Source: Promethearchaeota archaeon
Lineage (GTDB): Archaea; Asgardarchaeota; Lokiarchaeia; Sigynarchaeales; SOKP01
Direction: 5' to 3'
DNA length: 23,223 bases
Assembly (NCBI GenBank): GCA_019894875.1
Contig: JAGXNR010000041.1
Location: 1-23,223 of the forward strand
Positions 16,669-23,223 of the stretch are shown here, one piece after another; position 1 is the stretch's first letter, and each line of letters starts with the position of its first letter. The position numbers and the translations under genes are program-made. Below the pieces are notes generated by a model. It ran no database searches and had not been told where the DNA came from. It saw only the letters and a program-made list of their open reading frames with translations.

Positions 16669-16740
16669 AAATTACACCTTTAAGAAAATTCTAAATTTTT
16701 AATATTATAATAATAGATTTAAGGTTTTTAAAAATTTATA

Positions 16741-16754
16741 TTAAAATAAATAGA
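16741..16754 (+). promoter_or_regulatory. TATA-like element upstream of the winged-helix gene
   Basis: TTAAAATAAATAGA lies 26-39 nt before the ATG at 16780, consistent with a leaderless or short-leader transcript. The flanks are AT-rich, so confidence is limited. Confidence 0.3.
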
Positions 16755-16779
16755 TGTAACATTCTAGACTTTTAGTATT

Positions 16780-17955
16780 ATGAGTGATTTTGAAATTGAT
16801 CAAGTAAATTCCTATTTACTGGAGAAGCATCACTTAAAAAAACAATCTAAAATCAATAATATTCTTCAAATTGTTAATGATATTTGCGGCCTACATGCAA
16901 CTGGTACCCTAGAACCATATTTAACTCTTTTTGCTCGTATGAATGATTTTAAAAAGGGGGATCTAGATATTGAACTATATAAAAAAATGAGTTTGGGACG
17001 AATTCGAGGGATGCGGAAGACTCTTTTTATTCTCACAAAAGAGATGATACCAATTGTCCACACTATGATAAAGTACCAAACTGTAAAACGAGATAACAAA
17101 TATTTAGAATTTCGAGATATATCAAAAGAGCAATATCGTGGATTAGCAAATGATATTGTTAATCTTTTAACAAAAAAAGAACTGTCAACTAGTGAAATAA
17201 AACGTTTGATCAACTCCGAAAAAGATTTAAATGCGGTAATCTCTGTAATGTGCGATGAAATGCTTATAATTAGGGGTAAACCTATAAGTAGTTGGAAGGA
17301 TAGACGGTTATTTTATGCTCCTTTCTCACAATATTTTCCAGATATAAAACTTGATGAATATGACGAATCTCAAGCAACAAAGAACCTAATAAAAAAATAT
17401 GTTCGGAACTATGGCCCGGTTACTGAAACTGATATTGTCTGGTGGTTGGGAATAACTAAAGGAAAAGTTCGAGCTTCTCTGAAACAATTAGATGATACAT
17501 TAGAAACCATTCAAATTGGTGATTTAGAATACGAATATCTCTTACCTAAGTCTGAAAGAAAATCAATTGAGGATATTGAGTTTAACTCGCAGTTTACAGT
17601 TAATATCCTCCCGGGGCTTGATCCATTCATAATGGGTTACAAGAATCGAGAACGGTATGTTAATTATGCTAATTATGAATATATTTTCGATCGTTCGGGC
17701 AATGCCACAACTACAATTCTATTAGATGGGTATGTAATTGGTGTATGGGATATCGTCGAAAAATCTGAACTCTTAATTAAATTTCATTTATTTGAAAAGG
17801 TGAATCCCCCTATTCTTGATAAGATTGAAGTAGAATGTAAAAAGATGGGTAAGTTTATCACTGGTAAAGAAGTTACAATCAAAGAATGTAATAAAATGAA
17901 ACCACTGAATAAAAGAACGATGGGAGGTTTTATGACACCCCTAAAAGATTGTTGA
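16780..17955 (+). CDS. Winged helix DNA-binding protein, AlkZ/YcaQ (HTH_42) type
   Basis: The 391-aa protein fits the three-winged-helix family that includes the DNA glycosylases AlkZ and YcaQ. An N-terminal helix bundle with LHATGTLEPYLTLFARM (about 38-54) corresponds to the GLQAQ...PYxxLxxR stretch. A second winged helix follows around YVRNYGPVTETDIVWWLGIT, and a C-terminal strand-rich domain has NILPGLDPFIMGY and TTTILLDGYVIGVWDI (typical LLPxFDP...DGxVxGxW). AlkZ enzymes unhook DNA crosslinks with a QxQ motif; here the corresponding place reads LHAT, so catalysis may differ or be absent. The family also includes antibiotic-resistance members. Soluble, single gene, ATG start. Confidence 0.8.
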   Translation: MSDFEIDQVNSYLLEKHHLKKQSKINNILQIVNDICGLHATGTLEPYLTLFARMNDFKKGDLDIELYKKMSLGRIRGMRKTLFILTKEMIPIVHTMIKYQTVKRDNKYLEFRDISKEQYRGLANDIVNLLTKKELSTSEIKRLINSEKDLNAVISVMCDEMLIIRGKPISSWKDRRLFYAPFSQYFPDIKLDEYDESQATKNLIKKYVRNYGPVTETDIVWWLGITKGKVRASLKQLDDTLETIQIGDLEYEYLLPKSERKSIEDIEFNSQFTVNILPGLDPFIMGYKNRERYVNYANYEYIFDRSGNATTTILLDGYVIGVWDIVEKSELLIKFHLFEKVNPPILDKIEVECKKMGKFITGKEVTIKECNKMKPLNKRTMGGFMTPLKDC

Positions 17956-18028
17956 TTTGTAATATTCTATTTTCTCATTTCCCATTAAAGAAAATGTTGT
18001 CTATAAGGATTTTCTCTCCTCTCTTCTC

Positions 18029-18625
18029 CTACAGGGTAACATCTCCAGAGTAGGAATGCCCTGAAAATATAAGAAAATTATCTGTGAATTCAGGATTAAT
18101 CATGATTTTATTCTTAATTGATGAAAATAGCTGATTTGAGTTTCCCCCACCGAAATCCGATCTTCCTATCCCACGACAGAAAATCAAATCCCCCGTAAAG
18201 ATAATCCCATCAATCTGTTGACCGTTAAATTCTTTTGGATCTTTTGAGTAATAACAGAGGGAATCGGGAGAGTGTCCGGGAGTTTCTAAGACATGTAAAG
18301 TGTATTCCCCAACAGTAATGGTATCACCCTCTTTCAGCCCTCGATTATCTTTGCCTGAAGAATATCTTCCCCAATTATATCTTGATGTATGAAACATAAT
18401 GGGAATTTCAAAGTAGCTCGATATTACTCCAACATTTCCCGTATGATCCCCGTGTCCATGAGTAACAAGAACAGCAATTGGTTTAGCTTCTAAGGTATCA
18501 ATTGTGTTAATGATCTTCTCAGCTTCAGCCCCAGGATCTATAATCACTACTTCTTTTGTGTTTGATGACCCAAAAATGTAGGTATTAACTATGTAAGATC
18601 CGACAACCAATCTTTTTAGAATCAT
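18029..18625 (-). CDS. Metallo-beta-lactamase-fold hydrolase, C-terminus frameshifted
   Basis: This is a glyoxalase II-like MBL hydrolase. THGHGDHTGN supplies the HxHxDH zinc site, with further ligands in ETPGHSPDS, IIFTGDLIF and the closing SGHS. It has ATG at 18625 and AAAGGAG upstream. It is a paralogue of the next gene (18771-19403), with the same segments in the same order. The protein stops early after SGDVTL. One base appears missing at about 18033-18034: restoring it gives VGEERRENPYRQHFL and a stop at 17985-17987, matching the paralogue's VGEERRMNMFRNYF and the usual GEER..NP tail. It is thus a recent frameshift or an assembly error. The zinc ligands are upstream of the shift. Confidence 0.88.
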   Translation of the reverse strand: MILKRLVVGSYIVNTYIFGSSNTKEVVIIDPGAEAEKIINTIDTLEAKPIAVLVTHGHGDHTGNVGVISSYFEIPIMFHTSRYNWGRYSSGKDNRGLKEGDTITVGEYTLHVLETPGHSPDSLCYYSKDPKEFNGQQIDGIIFTGDLIFCRGIGRSDFGGGNSNQLFSSIKNKIMINPEFTDNFLIFSGHSYSGDVTL

Positions 18626-18770
18626 ATTAAATCTACTCCTTTTAAAATTAGAAGTTAAAATGATAATTAGCTTTTATTTTTTATACTTTTTAACTTGATT
18701 TATGTTTTTTTTATAAATTGCTAATCGGATTTACCCTCTCAAGTAAAATTATGAAAGATATAATACCATT

Positions 18771-19403
18771 TTAAGCAAAATAATTCCTAAACATATTCAT
18801 TCGTCTCTCTTCTCCTACTGAGGTGTCACCCATATGACCTGCAAAAATTAGAAAATTATCAGTAATTTCAGGATTATGCATGATTTTATTTTTAATGGAT
18901 GAAAATAGTAGGTTTGGGTTTCCCCCTCCGAAATCAGATCTTCCAATGCTTCTACGAAAGATCAAATCCCCAGAGAATATTATTCCATCAATTTGGTGTC
19001 CATTGTACTCTTTTACATCTTTAGTGTAAAAGCACAAGGAACCCGGAGAATGTCCCGGAGTTTCTAATACATGTAATGTAATCTCACCAACAGAGAGAGA
19101 ATCTCCTTCATTCAACCATTTATCTGCTTGTTTTTGATGATATGAACCAGAATCATACTCCTTTTTATTAAACATTAAAGGAATGTCGAAATATCTTTTA
19201 ATTTTTCCAACCCCGCCTGTATGGTCGAAGTGACCGTGTGTTAACAAAATGCTAATCAGTTTACTACCTAGATCTTCTATAGATTGAATAATCGTACTTG
19301 CGTCTCCACCGGGATCGATAACTACGACTTCCTTAGTCTCAGACGAACCAAAAATATACGCATTAGTGCCAAGAGGGCCTACAATTAGCTTTTTTAGTAT
19401 CAA
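18771..19403 (-). CDS. Metallo-beta-lactamase-fold hydrolase (glyoxalase II-like)
   Basis: The 210-aa MBL-fold enzyme binds two zinc ions through THGHFDHTGG (HxHxDH), the ETPGHSPGS His, the Asp in IIFSGDLIF, and the His of FAGHMGD. The C-terminal GEERRMNMF tail is intact. It likely hydrolyses thioesters such as S-lactoylglutathione analogues or a related ester; the exact substrate is not visible. Its N-terminus KLIVGPLGTNAYIFGSSETK is nearly the same as KRLVVGSYIVNTYIFGSSNT of the downstream copy, so the pair arose by tandem duplication. The start is taken as TTG 19403, aligned with the ATG of the paralogue. The genes are separated by 145 nt, so each may have its own promoter. Confidence 0.92.
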   Translation of the reverse strand: MILKKLIVGPLGTNAYIFGSSETKEVVVIDPGGDASTIIQSIEDLGSKLISILLTHGHFDHTGGVGKIKRYFDIPLMFNKKEYDSGSYHQKQADKWLNEGDSLSVGEITLHVLETPGHSPGSLCFYTKDVKEYNGHQIDGIIFSGDLIFRRSIGRSDFGGGNPNLLFSSIKNKIMHNPEITDNFLIFAGHMGDTSVGEERRMNMFRNYFA

Positions 19404-19466
19404 AAGAAATTACACTTTTTATAGAGTTAGATTTATTATAGAATTAGAAGGAAAAATAATAAAGGA

Positions 19467-19751
19467 TTATTTTTTTTTAACTAAATTGTTTATTTCACTC
19501 AGTTTATTGTAAACGTCTAACCCTTTTTCAGTTAATTTTATGTATTTGATCTTATTACTATTTTCAATCTCTATTAACCCTTTTTTAATAAGATCATCTT
19601 TCACGCGAAAGAACGAGTTATAGTAAGAAAATTTATTTAACTCATTGTAGAAAGCGTGCTTGTCTAACTTGTTGCCATTCTTTATGAGCACAAAAAGTGT
19701 ATCTTTGAACCCCTTCTTCTTCAGCAACCCAATTAAATCTTCAAATATCAT
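19467..19751 (-). CDS. Small winged-helix protein
   Basis: The 94-aa protein looks like a single winged helix. Helix FEDLIGLLKKKGFKDTLFVL is followed by the HTH-like KHAFYNELNKFSYYNSFFRV. The recognition helix and wing are in VKDDLIKKGLIEIENSNKIK and YIKLTEKGLDVYNKLSEI, the L-x-x-x-GLI-x-x...K-x-x-LTEKG pattern common in archaeal MarR/PadR/ArsR-like regulators. It ends in KKK. It stands 63 nt upstream of the MBL gene on the same strand and might regulate it or be cotranscribed (inference). ATG start at 19751. Confidence 0.72.
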   Translation of the reverse strand: MIFEDLIGLLKKKGFKDTLFVLIKNGNKLDKHAFYNELNKFSYYNSFFRVKDDLIKKGLIEIENSNKIKYIKLTEKGLDVYNKLSEINNLVKKK

Positions 19752-19827
19752 TTTTGATTAGTCTCCTATACCTAATTAAATTATTACTGGTAAGTAATAT
19801 TATACTAAATTGTAATTGAAAATTAAA

Positions 19828-19875
19828 AGCCACTTAAAAAATCTTTGATCTTAAAACTGTTATGTTTGAGTGGCT
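19828..19875. repeat. Inverted repeat, 11-bp stem with 26-nt loop
   Basis: AGCCACTTAAA (19828-19838) pairs with TTTGAGTGGCT (19865-19875) through ten Watson-Crick pairs and one G-T pair. The GC-rich outer half stands out in the AT-rich surroundings. It could be the stem of a small RNA or a regulator-binding site; chance cannot be excluded. Confidence 0.35.
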
Positions 19876-20122
19876 GTAACAAATAAATTTGACATTTTAA
19901 AATTTTACTTCTAAGTTTTAATTTTTATCTCGACAAAATTAAATATAGCGAAAATCTAAATAATTTTTAGTTTGGAATTACCTTATAGTTAAAATAAATA
20001 GATGATTTTTCAGTTTTTCAAGTTATTCTCTGAACAATGTTTAATTAATAATAGATATATTCATTGTATTAGTATTTCAGGCCATTTAAAGTAGGTATAC
20101 AGAATGGGAATTATGTGGGATA

Positions 20123-20132
20123 GATTTAAATA
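20123..20132 (+). promoter_or_regulatory. TATA box of the small ORF
   Basis: GATTTAAATA lies 21-30 nt upstream of ATG 20153, the spacing for a leaderless archaeal mRNA. Confidence 0.45.
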
Positions 20133-20152
20133 GTATTATTTCTAATTAATAA

Positions 20153-20344
20153 ATGATGAAAAAAGAAATAATAAATGAACAAATTAACAGAGGTGATTCA
20201 AAAAGCTTACATATAAGTTCAGTTCTCGTAAAAAGCATTTTAAAAAGTGATAGGAAGATAATGATTCCTAATTTAGAATTCTCTAAAATAAAAGAGAATA
20301 TACTAGATACCTTTATCGAAGGGAAGATTGGAAATCCTACTTAA
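20153..20344 (+). CDS. Small basic protein of unknown function
   Basis: The 63-aa ORF begins with two Met codons and encodes a charged, lysine-rich, likely helical peptide. KSLHISSVLVKSILKSDRK sits in the centre and EFSKIKENILDTFIEGKIG near the end. I recognise no family. Support for a real gene is contextual: a TATA box about 25 nt upstream, three successive T-runs just after the stop, and no overlapping gene on either strand. It precedes the PfkB gene by 91 nt but is probably a separate transcript because of the T-runs. Confidence 0.45.
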   Translation: MMKKEIINEQINRGDSKSLHISSVLVKSILKSDRKIMIPNLEFSKIKENILDTFIEGKIGNPT

Positions 20345-20358
20345 TTTTAAATTTAAAC

Positions 20359-20384
20359 TTTTTCTCTTTTTTATCTATTTTTTT
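20359..20384 (+). terminator. Triple oligo-T terminator
   Basis: T-runs of 5, 6 and 7 at 20359-20363, 20367-20372 and 20378-20384 follow the small ORF's stop (20342-20344), as expected for archaeal termination. Confidence 0.5.
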
Positions 20385-20435
20385 AATATCTAACGATAAT
20401 TTCTTAATGTTTAATCTGTTTTAATTATTATATTT

Positions 20436-21326
20436 ATGACTCATGAATCCGCAGATATAGTAATTTTAGGACATGTAGCTAAGGATATTATCGAAGTAGA
20501 TAAAGAGAGTTATACTAGTTTAGGTGGCGCAGTATATTACGGTGGCATTGCAGGAAGTCATATGGGTCTAAAAATTACAGTTATTACAAGACTTAAGGAA
20601 GAAGATTTCAAATTTTTAACTATTTTTAAAAAGAATGGAATTAGATATTATGCTTATCCCTCTGAGCAAACTTCTGGGCTAAAAAATATCTACTCCTCAA
20701 GTAATATGGAGTTTAGGAGTTATGAACCACTAGGTTTTGCAGGCTTATTTAAAAAAGAAGAAATTATTGACATTGATACAAAATTCTTTGTAATTGGTCC
20801 AATTATAGCAGGAGAAGTAGATTTAGAATTATTAAAACATCTAAAAACTATTTATCCTAAAAACTTATGTTTAGATATACAAGGTTTTATTAGGTTTAGG
20901 GATGATAATAAAGTGTTTTATTCACCCCTAAATCTTAAAGAGAAGAAGGAGATCATTTCAAATATTAATGTTTTGAAAGTGGATCAGACTGAAGCTGAAA
21001 TTTTGACCGGGCAGAAAATCCTTAAAAAAGCTGCTCAGGAAATACTTAAATTAGGTCCTAAAGAAATTCTTATAACTCACGAAAAGGGCATCTCAGTTTA
21101 TGGTCTAAACTTTTCATATAATTTTCCATGGAAGAATCGAAGTTCATTAGGAAGAACTGGGAGAGGAGATACGGCGCTTATTAGTTATTTGGGATCTCGT
21201 ATTAAAAATGCTCCAGAAGAGTCATTAAAATTTGCAGCAGCGCTTACATCCTTAAAATTAGAGAATCCCGGACCATTTAATTTGCCACTTCATCAAGTGG
21301 AAGCTTTAATTAAAAAAGAGTACTGA
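20436..21326 (+). CDS. PfkB-family carbohydrate kinase
   Basis: This ribokinase/PfkB fold enzyme phosphorylates a sugar or nucleoside with ATP. The N-terminal GHVAKDIIEV and SLGGAVYYGGIAGSHMG (about 28-44) form the substrate pocket with the GG motif. INVLKVDQTEAEILTG is the middle signature, and the C-terminal catalytic motif is GRTGRGDT (239-246), with D245 as the general base. TGRGD replaces the commoner TGAGD. The 296-aa length is normal. The sugar specificity cannot be read from sequence. The start ATG at 20436 is preceded only by AT-rich DNA, so it is likely leaderless. It is followed 9 nt later by the radical SAM gene, forming an operon. Confidence 0.88.
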   Translation: MTHESADIVILGHVAKDIIEVDKESYTSLGGAVYYGGIAGSHMGLKITVITRLKEEDFKFLTIFKKNGIRYYAYPSEQTSGLKNIYSSSNMEFRSYEPLGFAGLFKKEEIIDIDTKFFVIGPIIAGEVDLELLKHLKTIYPKNLCLDIQGFIRFRDDNKVFYSPLNLKEKKEIISNINVLKVDQTEAEILTGQKILKKAAQEILKLGPKEILITHEKGISVYGLNFSYNFPWKNRSSLGRTGRGDTALISYLGSRIKNAPEESLKFAAALTSLKLENPGPFNLPLHQVEALIKKEY

Positions 21327-21335
21327 GAGGAAACC

Positions 21336-22082
21336 ATGAAAATTGGAGGAATCCTTGACATATCAACAAAGGATATCCCGCATAAATCTGCTATGGTTTT
21401 ATTTACTGTAGGGTGTAATTTCAAATGTGAATTTTGTCACAATAAATATCTTTTACAACCTAATGTTGGGAGAGAATACAGTATCAAGGAATTGATAGAC
21501 AAGATAAGTACAAACTCATTGGTAAGCGGTGTGAGTATTACTGGTGGAGAACCAACTTTACAAAAAGATTTACCGGAATTATGTAGAGAAATTAAAAAGA
21601 TTGATAAATATTTAAGTATAGATACTAATGGCTCAAATCCTGGTGTTATAAAAACTATTTTCCCATATATTAAAAGAGTAGCATTAGATTTGAAGGGTCC
21701 TCTTGAGGCAGAAAAGTTAGAAAAGATTACTGGTGTGAAAGTAGACATGGATAAGATTCGTAAAACTCTTAAGTTTCTAAAAATCCAAAAAGAAATAGAG
21801 TTTGAGGTACGTACTACTTATGTTGAAAGCTTGTTATCTTCAGCTGATATTGATAATATTATTTACACCCTTAAGGGATTAAAATTTAAGGGTAATTTCG
21901 TTCTTCAACAGTACCAGTTTTTTGAAGGTGTTGGGGAAGAATTTAAAAAGATTTTTTCCAAACCTGAACATGACACATTAGTATCTATTTTAAAACCGTA
22001 CAGAGATTTAGAACTACCCTTTAAAATATTCTTAAGGGATGAAATAGTTGGATACTGTGTTATTGACGAATTGGAATGTTAA
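21336..22082 (+). CDS. Radical SAM protein, NrdG-like (anaerobic RNR activase type)
   Basis: The 248-aa radical SAM enzyme has the [4Fe-4S] motif GCNFKCEFCHN (C27, C31, C34) and the SAM-binding SITGGEPTLQ (GGEP at 70-73). It reads like the short NrdG2-type activases of anaerobic ribonucleotide reductase, which make a glycyl radical on the partner. The beginning MKIGGILDISTKDIPHKSAM and VLFTVGCNF is typical of that group. No anaerobic reductase gene is in the window, so the partner is unknown. A ribosome site GAGAGG overlaps the stop codon of the PfkB gene, giving translational coupling. The 3' end abuts the convergent permease gene (3-nt gap). Confidence 0.85.
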   Translation: MKIGGILDISTKDIPHKSAMVLFTVGCNFKCEFCHNKYLLQPNVGREYSIKELIDKISTNSLVSGVSITGGEPTLQKDLPELCREIKKIDKYLSIDTNGSNPGVIKTIFPYIKRVALDLKGPLEAEKLEKITGVKVDMDKIRKTLKFLKIQKEIEFEVRTTYVESLLSSADIDNIIYTLKGLKFKGNFVLQQYQFFEGVGEEFKKIFSKPEHDTLVSILKPYRDLELPFKIFLRDEIVGYCVIDELEC

Positions 22083-22085
22083 GAA

Positions 22086-23223
22086 CTAATTTTGATTTAT
22101 TGGTATCGATTTTGTTTCTATTTTTGATTTCATAACGTAGAAAACTACAATCCCGCATAATACAATAATTAATTGGATAAGAACAATCTCCCAACTAAAA
22201 GTAAACAGCAATGCGATACAGATAATTGAGCCTAAAAGGGCGATTATTGGTACCCATTTGATAGTTGGTTTTAATTTAAACGGTCTCTCCATATCCGGTT
22301 TCGTTTTTCTTAAGGCAATTAAACTAAGGTTAACTAAGATAAAATTAATGAGAACACCGAAGACAGTAGCATGAGCAACTAACGAAATATCCCCAAACAA
22401 GATTGGAACTATTGTAATGCACATAGTTAGAACTACCGCAATTGTTGGGGTTCTAAATTTTGGTGAAATTTTCCCGATCCCTTTTGGTAATGCCTTATCT
22501 CGTGCCATCCCATACATCATTCGGGAGGTTACAATCAACATAATAAGTACTGTATTTGCTGTGGCAAACAGAGCTATTGAAGACATAATAATCCCACCAA
22601 TTGGTCCTAAAACTTCTGCAGCAACTGCATTTAAGGGCGCCTCAGAAGTTGCGATTGAATTATAATCTAGTATACTGACTACGGAAATAGCAGTAAGACA
22701 GTAAACAACGGTTGTAATAATAATGGAATAAATAATTGCTTTAGGCAGATTTTTATGAGGTTCTTTTACTTCTTCTGCGATATTGGCAATATCTTCAAAT
22801 CCGATATAAGCAAAAAATATTAAGGCTACTGAAGAAAAAACTGCTGTAAAAGTAGAAGCAGGAGGAAGTGCAAAATAGTCGACGGTACCAAAAGAAGGTA
22901 TCCCAATTATGATAATAATAATTAAACCGGATGCTTCGATTAAGGTAAATATTATATTTGTACGAGTGGATGTTTTAATACCAATTAAATTTATGACGCT
23001 GAGAATTACTATTAGTAAAACAGCAAAAATGATATTTATAAATAGAGAGGGAATCCCAATTAATCCGGAGAGATAACTACCAAAAGCTAAAGCAACTGTT
23101 GCTGCAGAAAGTATTCCTGAAAAGATAATTATCCAACCTAAAATAAATGATAAAATCCGTTTTTTAAATGCTTCTTCTGTATAGACAAATTCTGCAGCGC
23201 TCTTCGGATACATAGCAGACAGT
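22086..23223 (-). CDS. APC superfamily amino acid permease (5' end outside window)
   Basis: This is an integral membrane amino acid/polyamine transporter. Ten or so hydrophobic spans are seen, e.g. FILGWIIIFSGILSAATVALAFG, IPSLFINIIFAVLLIVILSVINLIGI, FSSVALIFFAYIGFEDIANIAEE (the conserved FxxFxGFE-type helix), and the last span pair near the C-terminus. The ATG at 23213 is not the true start: the frame continues upstream as LSA-MYPKSAAEFVYTEEAF, which is the loop after TM2 in APC transporters (ELxxMYPxSGGxYVY). The first two spans therefore lie beyond the window edge. The substrate is unknown. Convergent with the radical SAM gene. Confidence 0.9.
   Translation of the reverse strand, partial: LSAMYPKSAAEFVYTEEAFKKRILSFILGWIIIFSGILSAATVALAFGSYLSGLIGIPSLFINIIFAVLLIVILSVINLIGIKTSTRTNIIFTLIEASGLIIIIIIGIPSFGTVDYFALPPASTFTAVFSSVALIFFAYIGFEDIANIAEEVKEPHKNLPKAIIYSIIITTVVYCLTAISVVSILDYNSIATSEAPLNAVAAEVLGPIGGIIMSSIALFATANTVLIMLIVTSRMMYGMARDKALPKGIGKISPKFRTPTIAVVLTMCITIVPILFGDISLVAHATVFGVLINFILVNLSLIALRKTKPDMERPFKLKPTIKWVPIIALLGSIICIALLFTFSWEIVLIQLIIVLCGIVVFYVMKSKIETKSIPINQN

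Larger units (their letters stand above)
19752..20152. other. Intergenic region with one hairpin and a promoter
   Basis: About 400 nt between divergent genes with no open frame I would defend. It holds the long-stem inverted repeat at 19828-19875 and, at its right end, a TATA box for the small ORF. No tRNA-like arms or box C/D motifs are evident. Confidence 0.6.

Noticed and set aside
16866..17213. Minus-strand ORF of 115 aa
   Set aside because: Antisense shadow of the winged-helix gene, without a domain pattern of its own.
18029..18037. Programmed ribosomal frameshift in the first MBL gene
   Set aside because: There is no slippery heptamer or downstream structure evident; a single missing base explains it.
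21437..21748. Minus-strand ORF of 103 aa
   Set aside because: Antisense to the radical SAM gene, which has the CxxxCxxC and GGEP motifs.
1..23223. CRISPR array, tRNA or rRNA genes, intact transposase
   Set aside because: No regularly spaced direct repeats, no TΨC-arm-like GGTTCRANNCC with cloverleaf partners, no conserved rRNA blocks, and no DDE/TnpB/HUH motif found by reading both strands.

Overview
This window looks like a piece of an Asgard archaeal chromosome, most likely Lokiarchaeia-like. The taxonomic call is inferred from gene content, because there is no rRNA or other marker gene. The DNA is very AT-rich. Several genes have TATA boxes about 25 nt upstream of the start (leaderless mRNA), while operon-internal genes carry GGAG/GAGG-type ribosome sites. 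Asgard-flavoured genes are two Roadblock/LC7 proteins, remnants of a 'KGQSY' family (possibly longin/Roadblock-related), a vWA protein with two RING/PHD-type zinc fingers, and a giant sequon-rich surface protein with a C-terminal membrane anchor.

Layout. 1-1420 is an accessory patch: the 3' end of an unidentified gene, a PIN toxin / RHH antitoxin pair, a second diverged copy of the same gene 3' end, and two decayed KGQSY-family copies. 1517-2245 encodes a HEAT-like helical repeat protein. 2261-4160 is a minus-strand pair of a P-loop ATPase (BrxD/DUF2791-like in layout) and an unknown 206-aa protein. 4298-5545 encodes a protein I read as a highly divergent RtcB-type RNA ligase homologue. 5547-7604 is methionyl-tRNA synthetase with a fused C-terminal tRNA-binding domain. 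7698-8879 is the vWA double-finger protein and 9002-10351 an M20 deacylase/peptidase.

10516-14631 is the surface protein, with a convergent Roadblock gene at 14671-15024. 15272-16335 is a gene graveyard: a TPR-like tail, the C-terminal part of an ArdC-like zincin with HEIGH but no start codon, and a leucine-rich-repeat gene broken by TGA. 16381-16668 holds a complete-looking Roadblock domain without any ATG/GTG/TTG start. 16780-17955 is a winged-helix protein of the AlkZ/YcaQ type. 17985-19403 holds two tandem metallo-beta-lactamase-fold hydrolases, one with a one-base frameshift that removes its conserved tail. Next come a small winged-helix protein (19467-19751), a 400-nt intergenic stretch with a long-stem hairpin, and a small ORF with its own promoter and oligo-T terminator (20153-20344). 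The window ends with a PfkB kinase / radical SAM pair (20436-22082) and an APC permease running off the right edge.

Together the intact genes are mostly housekeeping and metabolic (MetRS, M20 deacylase, PfkB, NrdG-like radical SAM, permease), with signalling or cytoskeletal-type modules characteristic of Asgard archaea between them. Two patches (1-1420 and 15272-16680) show gene decay and turnover. No tRNA, rRNA, CRISPR array or intact transposase was seen.
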